A program made the translations under genes and the position numbers. This document shows, in pieces, positions 33,478-39,681 of a stretch of 39,681 bases of DNA (positions within the stretch are counted from its first letter, which is position 1; each line of letters begins with the position of its first letter). Location: the NCBI GenBank assembly GCA_902586855.1, contig CACIIZ010000009.1, positions 1-39,681 on the forward strand. Reading direction: 5' to 3'. Source of the stretch: an uncultured Alphaproteobacteria bacterium (lineage in GTDB: Bacteria; Pseudomonadota; Alphaproteobacteria; Rhodobacterales; Rhodobacteraceae). Under the pieces are notes generated by a model. It saw nothing but the letters and a program-made list of their open reading frames with translations, made no database searches and was not told where the DNA came from.

Positions 33478-34254
33478 ATGAAAGTTGTGATTTTAGCAGG
33501 TGGTTATGGTACCAGGCTTAGTGAGGAAACTCATCTGAGACCCAAACCAATGGTTGAAATTGGAGGTAAACCTATCCTCTGGCATATTATGAAAATTTTT
33601 TCTTCACATGGATTTAACGAATTTATTGTCTGTTGTGGATACAAAGGCTATATAATCAAGGAATATTTTGCCAATTATCTTCTTCATAATTCTGATGTTA
33701 CCATTGATCTGAATACAAGATCCATAGATGTTCATTCAAATAATGCAGAGCCTTGGAAAGTAACACTAATTGATACTGGAGAAACAACACTCACTGGTGA
33801 GAGACTGAAAAGAGTGTGCCCATACTTGGAGGATCAACAGGATTTTTTCTTTACCTATGGGGATGGGATAAGTGATGTAGACCTAACTAAATTAAAAAAA
33901 TTCCATAATAGACATGGTAAGTATGCTTCCGTCACTGTGATTAAACCGCCAGGTCGATATGGCTCTGTTAGTCTTCAATCATGTGGTAAAGTGAATAGTT
34001 TTGAAGAAAAACCACCTGGTGATGGGGGATACGTGAATGGGGGGTTTTTTATTCTTTCAAAAAAGGTTTTTGATTTCTTGCCTTTAGAGAGTGAGTCCTG
34101 GGAAAGTAGTCCTATGTTAAAATTAGTAGCTGAAGATGAATTAATGGCTTTTAGGCATGATGGTTTCTGGTCGGCAATGGATACCCTTAGAGACAAAAAT
34201 TATTTAGAAGGCTTATGGAACTCTAATAGTGCGCCTTGGAAAAAATGGTTGTAA
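33478..34254 (+). CDS. rfbF: glucose-1-phosphate cytidylyltransferase
   Basis: This enzyme makes CDP-glucose from glucose-1-phosphate and CTP, the first step to CDP-dideoxyhexoses. The 258-residue product has the nucleotidyltransferase start KVVILAGGYGTRLSEET, RPKPMVEIGGKPILWHIM, FFFTYGDGISDVD and VNGGFFILSKKVFDFL, as in RfbF. The track start five codons upstream is rejected because GGAGG lies 6 nt before 33478. No CDP-glucose 4,6-dehydratase (RfbG) is seen next to it, so the rest of the pathway lies elsewhere or the CDP-sugar is used directly. It is convergent with the short-chain epimerase gene. Confidence 0.92.
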   Translation: MKVVILAGGYGTRLSEETHLRPKPMVEIGGKPILWHIMKIFSSHGFNEFIVCCGYKGYIIKEYFANYLLHNSDVTIDLNTRSIDVHSNNAEPWKVTLIDTGETTLTGERLKRVCPYLEDQQDFFFTYGDGISDVDLTKLKKFHNRHGKYASVTVIKPPGRYGSVSLQSCGKVNSFEEKPPGDGGYVNGGFFILSKKVFDFLPLESESWESSPMLKLVAEDELMAFRHDGFWSAMDTLRDKNYLEGLWNSNSAPWKKWL

Positions 34255-34307
34255 GGCAGAAGGTTGCATAAATTAGGTAAAAGGGGTAGCTGGCCAAATA
34301 GAACTTG

Positions 34308-35150
34308 CTAATCTGAAAATTTGTTCCTTGCTGGTACATTTGGTTTGCCCCAAAAAGATTTCGGGCTATAATTATTCGGTGGATAGTGACCGAGGTTTAA
34401 GGCGATTGTACTTTTTCTCTCTGTTACCCTTCTTTCAACTAACTCTCTAACGGATATTGGATTACCGCTACAAACATTGTAGGTTCCATTTGATTGCTGT
34501 ACTACTAAGGTAATTAAATGATTTGATACTTTGGTAATAGGTAGGTAGTCAAGGAGTTGCTCACCTTTTGTCATATTAAACTGGGAGTCTCCCCGATCTA
34601 TAGCTTCATCGAGTTGAGGAATGATAGAGTTTCGAGACTGTCCTATCCCTATAGTATAAAATATCCTCGCCCAAGCTAAATTGAACTTTTTCTTTCTTTG
34701 AAGAAACAAAAGCGATTTGTGTAAGGTATGTTTAGCGAAGCCATAAGGTGTTACGGGATCACAGATATCATTTACTTCTAAACAACCTGATTTCAACCCA
34801 TATTCCATGCAGGTACCGGCTACGACCAAGGAAGTTACTCCTGCGTCCAAAAGTTCATTTATAAACCGATAGTTGGTAACAAAATTTTTCTCAATGTGGT
34901 GAAGAGATTCATAATTAGGTAAACCTTCCCAAGCGAGATGCAGCAGTGTTGTTGGGTTGTTTAGAATTATAGGTGGTGCGCCATCATTTATGTCCCATTC
35001 TATAATCTCTATTGGTATGGTATTAAAAAGTTTCTTACACCGTTTTTTATCTCTTGTTAGCAAGACCAATTTGCACCCAAGCTGATGAAGCATTGGTACA
35101 AGATTCTTACCAATGAAACCTGTTGCACCTGTAACTATTACTTTTTTCAT
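34308..35150 (-). CDS. NAD-dependent epimerase/dehydratase (short-chain family)
   Basis: The 280-residue product is an extended short-chain dehydrogenase: TGATGFIGKNLV at the N-terminus, TLLHLAWEGLPNY, GTCMEYG, the catalytic YGFAK (YxxxK) and VCSGNPISVRELV. Related enzymes act on nucleotide-sugars; its neighbour RfbF suggests a CDP-sugar substrate (for example a CDP-4-keto-6-deoxyhexose reductase), but this is not provable here. It is convergent with rfbF (53-nt gap); I found no sigma-54 site upstream. Confidence 0.8.
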   Translation of the reverse strand: MKKVIVTGATGFIGKNLVPMLHQLGCKLVLLTRDKKRCKKLFNTIPIEIIEWDINDGAPPIILNNPTTLLHLAWEGLPNYESLHHIEKNFVTNYRFINELLDAGVTSLVVAGTCMEYGLKSGCLEVNDICDPVTPYGFAKHTLHKSLLFLQRKKKFNLAWARIFYTIGIGQSRNSIIPQLDEAIDRGDSQFNMTKGEQLLDYLPITKVSNHLITLVVQQSNGTYNVCSGNPISVRELVERRVTERKSTIALNLGHYPPNNYSPKSFWGKPNVPARNKFSD

Positions 35151-35861
35151 TTCTCATCATTCCTTTTACAACAAATTCTTGCTTGGCTACAATTGATACT
35201 CGTGCATCCTGGGAGCTATTTGTGAAAGTCTGATGATAAAAGATAATAGGGAGGTATTTTCCATTTTATCCTCAAAAGGGTTTCAACAAAAACTTGTCAT
35301 TAAGTGTCTTGCAGATTTTGTATGACTGTTTTCCCATAATAATATCTGGCCTAAAGGTCTTATATTTACACTAAAATTCTTAAGACAAAATTTCTTAGTG
35401 TGGGGATTAAAGACTTGGCCCTTTCAGAACGGATTACTGTTGTTGATAAGGTAAGGTAAGAGCGGTATTAAGTTCCTATTGACTATATAAATTGCTCTTA
35501 ACTAGCAAGTACTGTACCAGTTTCGCATGTCATGTATGCTACTGGCACGCAAACGATTGTGCCAGTGCCCATTATTGATCAACGAATTCGTAAAAGTTGA
35601 AATTTGATACTGAATAGATTTTGCTAAAAACGCTGCTCTAAAAATAAAGATTAACTGAGGTTGCATCTGCACTTAGGAGAACATTTTGGGGAGAGTTTTT
35701 TTGGTAATAGAGTGGGAATTATTTTTTCAATTTAAAATTGAAAATCTCAAAGATAAATTACTGAATCATTTAAAGATCTCGTCAAAATAATTTTGTGGTA
35801 CAGTTATTTGAGATTAAAAAACTCATCAGTTAGCTGGCACATTTATTGCAACCTTTTTGTG
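35151..35861. other. 710-nt gene-free region before gmd
   Basis: No ORF above about 60 residues with coding character is seen between the epimerase and gmd. It contains one perfect inverted repeat (35541-35566) and many AT-rich stretches. It may hold promoters for both divergent genes or the remains of lost DNA. Confidence 0.5.
35541..35566. repeat. perfect inverted repeat ACTGGCAC-N10-GTGCCAGT
   Basis: Two 8-bp arms are exact reverse complements around a 10-base spacer. The arms contain TGGCAC, the sigma-54 -24 half, but no -12 box follows. It could be an operator, an activator-binding site, or an RNA hairpin. Confidence 0.7.
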
Positions 35862-37007
35862 ATGTATGTTTGGAAACCTAAGAAAGCACTGATAGTCGGA
35901 ATAACGGGCCAGGATGGTTCTTACCTTGCCGAACTCTTACTTGATAAAGGATATGAAGTTCACGGGATTAAGAGAAGATCATCATCTATTAATACACAAA
36001 GAATTGATCATCTTTTTCCTGGACCAAATGAGCAAGCAAAAAACTTGCATATGCATTTTGGTGATCTATCTGATTCATTAAATATCATTAGACTCTTGAA
36101 AGAAATTAACCCTGATGAAGTATATAATTTGGGAGCGCAAAGCCATGTCGCTGTCAGTTTTAAGAATCCTATTTATACAGCAGATATAGATGCATTAGGA
36201 ACACTGAGATTACTTGAGGCAATAAGAATTTTGGGTTTGGAAAAGAAAATCAGATTTTATCAAGCCTCTACCTCAGAATTGTATGGTTTAGTTAGGGAGA
36301 TCCCACAAACGGAAGAAACTCCATTTTATCCTCGCAGTCCATATGGTGTTTCAAAGTTATTTTCTTATTGGACTACTGTGAATTATAGAGAGGCATACGG
36401 TATTTACGCTTGCAATGGTATATTATTTAATCATGAAAGCCCAAGAAGAGGAGAAACTTTTGTGACTAGGAAAATCACCAGGGAACTATCTAAAGTCGCA
36501 TTAGGTTTAAGTGATTGTCTAAGGGTTGGAAATATTAATGCATTGAGAGATTGGGGACATGCAAGAGATTATGTGAAAATGCAATGGTTAATGTTGCAAC
36601 AAGACGAACCAGAGGATTTTGTGATAGCCTCTGGAAAACAACATTCAGTGAAAGAATTTATTCAGTGGGCAGGAGAATACCTAGGGGTGATAATAGAATT
36701 TCAAGGTGAGGGTATGAACGAGGTTGGTGTGATTTCAAGGATACAAAAGTTTAAGACAAATGTTTTGAGCTTAGGAGACGTAGTAGTACGCATTGATCCC
36801 AACTACTACCGTCCTACAGAGGTAAACACTCTGCTAGGAGATCCATCTAAAGCAAAGAAAAAGCTTGGTTGGAAGCCAAAAATTACAGCAAGAGAATTGT
36901 GTGAAGAAATGATGTGTTCAGATTTTGAAATGACAAAAAAAGAATCAATGAAAGCTAAAAATGATTTTCAAGATCTGAGTAGTAGCACTTCCCTTTCAAC
37001 TATATAA
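35862..37007 (+). CDS. gmd: GDP-mannose 4,6-dehydratase
   Basis: Gmd converts GDP-mannose to GDP-4-keto-6-deoxymannose. The product has the NADP-binding [41 protein letters not shown] and the catalytic YGVSK, then [16 protein letters not shown], all typical. I chose the ATG at 35862 (381 residues) because the track N-terminus (24 residues from 35793) is outside the family; no strong ribosome site marks either start. The C-terminal 25 residues are a variable tail. Its product feeds the DegT aminotransferase (GDP-perosamine) and possibly the Fcl-like enzyme (GDP-fucose type). Confidence 0.93.
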   Translation: MYVWKPKKALIVGITGQDGSYLAELLLDKGYEVHGIKRRSSSINTQRIDHLFPGPNEQAKNLHMHFGDLSDSLNIIRLLKEINPDEVYNLGAQSHVAVSFKNPIYTADIDALGTLRLLEAIRILGLEKKIRFYQASTSELYGLVREIPQTEETPFYPRSPYGVSKLFSYWTTVNYREAYGIYACNGILFNHESPRRGETFVTRKITRELSKVALGLSDCLRVGNINALRDWGHARDYVKMQWLMLQQDEPEDFVIASGKQHSVKEFIQWAGEYLGVIIEFQGEGMNEVGVISRIQKFKTNVLSLGDVVVRIDPNYYRPTEVNTLLGDPSKAKKKLGWKPKITARELCEEMMCSDFEMTKKESMKAKNDFQDLSSSTSLSTI

Positions 37008-37044
37008 CAACAGATAAATTTCTTTATAAACATTTGGTCGATAA

Positions 37045-38136
37045 TTAATTGTAGAATATTCTCATAGTATTCACGATATAGTCTATTTGTTCATCAGAAA
37101 TCTGGATCATGGAGGGAAGCCACAACCCATTTAGTCCAATTTCTTTTGAGACGGGATACTCTCCCTGGACCTTGTATGCGGGTTGCTCATTTATTGGAGG
37201 ATACATTATTCTAGTACCTATGTAATTTTCTTTTAGAAACTTTACTAATCCTGACCGATTCTCTACTTTTGCATCTATAAACCAAGGGGTGGTATGACTG
37301 AGGTCATGATTAAATAGCTTAACTTCTTTCACATCTTGTAACTTCTCTTTATACAATTTCCATATCTGTTTTTTTCTGATCAATCGGGCTGGGAGCTTTT
37401 TCATTTGCTCAATACCAATGACGGCTTGCATGTCCGTAAATTTAAAATTATATCCTATACTTTCGTGAAAATCGGTGCCTCCCATACTTCTACCAAAGTC
37501 TTTTAATCTCCTTAATCTTTTTGCTAAATCTTCGTCGTCAGTTACCAATGCCCCTCCTTGTCCAGTTGATATAATCTTTGGAGTCGAAAAAGAGAAACAC
37601 CCAATCTTACCGATAGTACCCACATGTTTTCCGTCAGGATAAAAAGATCCTAGGGATTGTGCCGCATCTTCAATAAAATGAAGATTTCTATCCAGCGCCA
37701 GTTCTTTTAATTTGCGCACATCAGTTATGGGATATCGACCATTCGCAGAAACAAAAATAATAGCTTTAGTATTTTCACTTATTTCTGATCTCACTTTTTC
37801 AATATCAAGACATAATGTTTCTGGTTCAACATCCACAAATTTTGGTGTTGCTCCAAGCATTTTTATAGAGTTAGGAGTTGCAATCATAGTATAATTTGGG
37901 ACTATAACTTCATCATCGGCTTTCAAGCCAACTGCAAGGGCGGCCATGGTGAGACTAATTGTCCCGCTATTTGTCGCAATACAATGCTTAGATCCAGTGA
38001 AATCCTTGATCATATTTTCAAATGTTTCAGTCCTTTTGTATTCAGTTAGGAAATTTCCTTCAGCCATGTATTCGGTCATAGCCAAGGTTTCTTCTTCCCC
38101 AAAATGTGGTTCCATTTGTGCAATAAACTTTTTCAT
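37045..38136 (-). CDS. DegT/DnrJ/EryC1 aminotransferase, probable GDP-perosamine synthase
   Basis: The 363-residue product is a PLP-dependent sugar aminotransferase: IATNSGTISLTMAALAVGL, DEVIVPNYTMIATPNSI, FIEDAAQSLGSFYPDGK and the PLP lysine K187 in SFSTPKIISTGQGG. The lysine rules out ColD-type 3-deoxygenases, which carry His there. With gmd as its convergent neighbour, the substrate is likely GDP-4-keto-6-deoxymannose, giving GDP-perosamine. The substrate call is inference; other 4-amino or 3-amino sugars are possible. Confidence 0.85.
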   Translation of the reverse strand: MKKFIAQMEPHFGEEETLAMTEYMAEGNFLTEYKRTETFENMIKDFTGSKHCIATNSGTISLTMAALAVGLKADDEVIVPNYTMIATPNSIKMLGATPKFVDVEPETLCLDIEKVRSEISENTKAIIFVSANGRYPITDVRKLKELALDRNLHFIEDAAQSLGSFYPDGKHVGTIGKIGCFSFSTPKIISTGQGGALVTDDEDLAKRLRRLKDFGRSMGGTDFHESIGYNFKFTDMQAVIGIEQMKKLPARLIRKKQIWKLYKEKLQDVKEVKLFNHDLSHTTPWFIDAKVENRSGLVKFLKENYIGTRIMYPPINEQPAYKVQGEYPVSKEIGLNGLWLPSMIQISDEQIDYIVNTMRIFYN

Positions 38137-38321
38137 TTCAATCTCAAAGTCCTAAATTTGATTCCCTACAGGGCTGTTAACCTGTTTACTGTATTTGCTC
38201 ATAACTCCTAGAATTAAATTTGCTACTTCATTAATAACACTTGCAAAGGAATGATGTTGATTTGACCGCATAGTACCAAGACGGGATTGGTTTGATCGGC
38301 ACAAGGACAAATCGGATGATA

Positions 38322-38816
38322 CTATATTCGTTTTCTATCCAATTCAGGACCTACATATGGGCCATTCTTAAATTCCAGTACTTGGGTTTGATCTTCTAGT
38401 ATTTCGTATCCATGAGCCCCTGTTAACAAAATGATGACATCACCCTGAGATACTATGAGTTCTCTTATTTTTGTTCCTGATAGATCAAAAATGGTTGCTT
38501 TGATTTTTCCTTGCTGTACAAAAATAGCTTCCTGAGTTCTATCATTTGTCCTGTTGACTCGATTATGGATATGAGCAGGCAAACTTTTTCCTGAATCATA
38601 TCCCCAGACACCAAATTGAATAAATTCAGTTTTATGCGAGTAGAAATTTAGTCCCGGTTTCTTAATTACTTTAGCAGGGATGTATCTGGCTAAAATCGTA
38701 CTACCATCGGATATTTCAAGTATTTTAGACGATGATTGTGAGAGTTTGCCAGTTGAGTACGTCTGGAATTCGTTATGATTAGCTACACTTAAATTTTCTT
38801 CATTAATATCTAACAT
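38322..38816 (-). CDS. cupin-fold protein of the sugar region
   Basis: The 164-residue product has a cupin core: LPAHIHNRVNRT (metal-ligand histidines), QEAIFVQQGKIKATIFD and VSQGDVIILLTGAHGYEIL, with a C-terminal GPYVGPELDRKR often seen in sugar-cluster cupins. The ATG at 38816 has GGGAG 6 nt upstream; the track start (38975) would place the sigma-54 promoter inside the gene. Cupins in such clusters are often sugar isomerases or binding proteins; the substrate is unknown. Confidence 0.75.
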   Translation of the reverse strand: MLDINEENLSVANHNEFQTYSTGKLSQSSSKILEISDGSTILARYIPAKVIKKPGLNFYSHKTEFIQFGVWGYDSGKSLPAHIHNRVNRTNDRTQEAIFVQQGKIKATIFDLSGTKIRELIVSQGDVIILLTGAHGYEILEDQTQVLEFKNGPYVGPELDRKRI

Positions 38817-38845
38817 TGATAACTCCCATTTTTCATGGCTTAGAC

Positions 38846-38861
38846 AGCAAATAATATGCCA
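38846..38861 (-). promoter_or_regulatory. sigma-54 promoter of the cupin gene
   Basis: Minus-strand TGGCATATTATTTGCT has GG-N10-GC and TTGCT at -12, 30 nt upstream of the chosen start codon. Confidence 0.65.
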
Positions 38862-39009
38862 ATGTGTCTTCTGGATCAGCCCAATTGGTACTATTCCGAA
38901 ATTGTAGGGAAGCTCCGATAGAAAGCTAATGACTAGCCTAAACTGTTTCAGTGCAGGGAAGGACGTTGCTTGCAATTTGGAGCTAACAAGAATCAGATTT
39001 AATATTTTT

Positions 39010-39681
39010 CTATAAAACTGCCAGTCTTCTAGTATCTTTAGAAGCCTTTGCGTTTACCTGAAGGGTTTTGGAAGTTTTCGTCAAATACCAATCAATTGTC
39101 TTCTGTAACCCGACTTTTAAATCTACAGTTGGTTTCCAATTAAATATTTTTTCACCTTGAGATCCATCAACTGTTTTGAAAGGAGCTCCATCAGGCATAG
39201 ATTGGTCTAATTTCAGTTCACCTGAGTAGCCCACTAACGATTTTATTTCAGATGCTAAATTTATGATGCTTATCCCATGCCCTACGCCAATATTGATTAT
39301 ATTTTTGTGAGGAGCTAAGCCTAGTCCTCTTATCATTGCTTCTGCACCATCATCGATGTACAGCCATTCTCTCACGGGTCTCCCTGAGCCCCAAACAGAT
39401 ACAGACGTCTCATTATTTAATTTAGCTTTTACAATCTTCATAATGAGTGCACCCAGCGCATGCGATCTTTCCTCATCAAAATGATCCCCTGGCCCATACA
39501 TATTTGATAGGACTAGGTTTATGGTATCCAGGCCAAACTGTGTTTGGTAGGCATGACTTCCTATCCAAGACATTTTTCGGCACATTCCATAAACTTGCAC
39601 AGAGTCATGTAATTGCCCATCCCAAAATTCCTTTTCTTTGAAATAGGTTGCATTTGAAGGATAAGCGCAATTTGATATGGG
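39010..39681 (-). CDS. Fcl-like NAD-dependent epimerase, partial (N-terminus beyond window)
   Basis: The track shows 39010-39600 from an internal GTG, but the frame is open to the window edge; upstream codons read PISNCAYPSNATYF, matching the SSCIYP block of Fcl. YGMCRK is the catalytic YxxxK, and SNMYGPGDHFDEERSHALGA matches the NLYGPxDxFxxExSHVxPA of GDP-fucose synthase (Fcl/WcaG). 224 codons are present; about 90-100 N-terminal residues with the NAD-binding Rossmann start are outside. It probably acts on the Gmd product or a related sugar nucleotide; no sigma-54 site can be seen because the start is missing. Confidence 0.85.
   Translation of the reverse strand, partial: PISNCAYPSNATYFKEKEFWDGQLHDSVQVYGMCRKMSWIGSHAYQTQFGLDTINLVLSNMYGPGDHFDEERSHALGALIMKIVKAKLNNETSVSVWGSGRPVREWLYIDDGAEAMIRGLGLAPHKNIINIGVGHGISIINLASEIKSLVGYSGELKLDQSMPDGAPFKTVDGSQGEKIFNWKPTVDLKVGLQKTIDWYLTKTSKTLQVNAKASKDTRRLAVL

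Noticed and set aside
35446-35475. GG-N10-GC match (AAGGTAAGGTAAGAGCG) upstream of gmd
   Set aside because: The -12 box lacks TT before GC and the -24 box is poor, and it lies some 400 nt from the gene; not counted as a promoter.
38817-38975. Longer start for the cupin gene at 38975
   Set aside because: Extra N-terminal residues do not fit the family, the chosen ATG has GGGAG upstream, and the sigma-54 site lies between the two starts.
1-39681. CRISPR arrays, insertion sequences, tRNA or rRNA genes
   Set aside because: No direct-repeat arrays, transposase-like ORFs or tRNA/rRNA signatures were seen on reading both strands.

Overview
The window is an AT-rich bacterial chromosome segment holding an almost complete flagellar gene cluster followed by a surface-sugar (glycan) gene region. 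Gene order (fliEFGHIJKLMNOPQR-flhB), a PomA/PomB-like stator pair, an alphaproteobacterial FlbD-like regulator and a FleQ/FlrA-like regulator point to a motile Gram-negative proteobacterium. TPR-glycosyltransferase/DUF6165 and CmcI-type genes are common in marine proteobacteria, but the class (alpha or gamma) cannot be settled from the sequence alone.

Layout. 1-1008 is the N-terminal part of rpoN (sigma-54), cut by the window edge. 1259-1999 holds a small membrane protein and a secreted Lcl-domain protein. 2191-4194 is motAB. 21209 down to 4656 (minus strand) is one long flagellar run: FlbD-like activator, fliE F G H I J K L M N O P Q R, flhB, then four unrecognised genes (2-TM protein, Cys-rich protein, membrane coiled-coil protein, PDZ-like membrane protein). 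21439-22518 (plus) is a second sigma-54 activator, divergent from the first. 22526-24620 holds fliT, two fliS paralogues and two unknown genes. 24796-26478 is fliD. From 26597 to the right edge come glycan genes: an ATP-sulfurylase-like protein, a TPR-glycosyltransferase with DUF6165, a CysC-like kinase, a truncated pyruvate-kinase-like protein, a CmcI-family methyltransferase, a glucose-1-phosphate cytidylyltransferase, a short-chain epimerase, Gmd, a DegT aminotransferase (with Gmd, a GDP-perosamine route), a cupin and a partial Fcl-like enzyme.

Regulation. Reading both strands for the sigma-54 -24/-12 pattern (GG, exactly 10 bases, GC) gave 12 well-placed sites. Seven precede flagellar genes or operons (motAB, flbD-like/fliE, fliK, fliO, fliD and fliS2-fliT) or the small ORF beside rpoN. 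The other five precede glycan genes: ATP-sulfurylase-like, TPR-glycosyltransferase, CmcI/PK-like/CysC-like operon, cytidylyltransferase and cupin. The simplest reading is that the glycan genes belong to the flagellar regulon and serve flagellin (or filament-associated) glycosylation.

The most unusual content is (i) this sigma-54-wired glycan set, with sulfate-activation-like and pyruvate-kinase-like enzymes that look repurposed; (ii) a pair of divergent activators with complementary architecture, one without a DNA-binding domain and one without a receiver domain; and (iii) the translationally coupled cassette of unknown genes after flhB. All functional links are inferences from sequence and context; no database search was possible.
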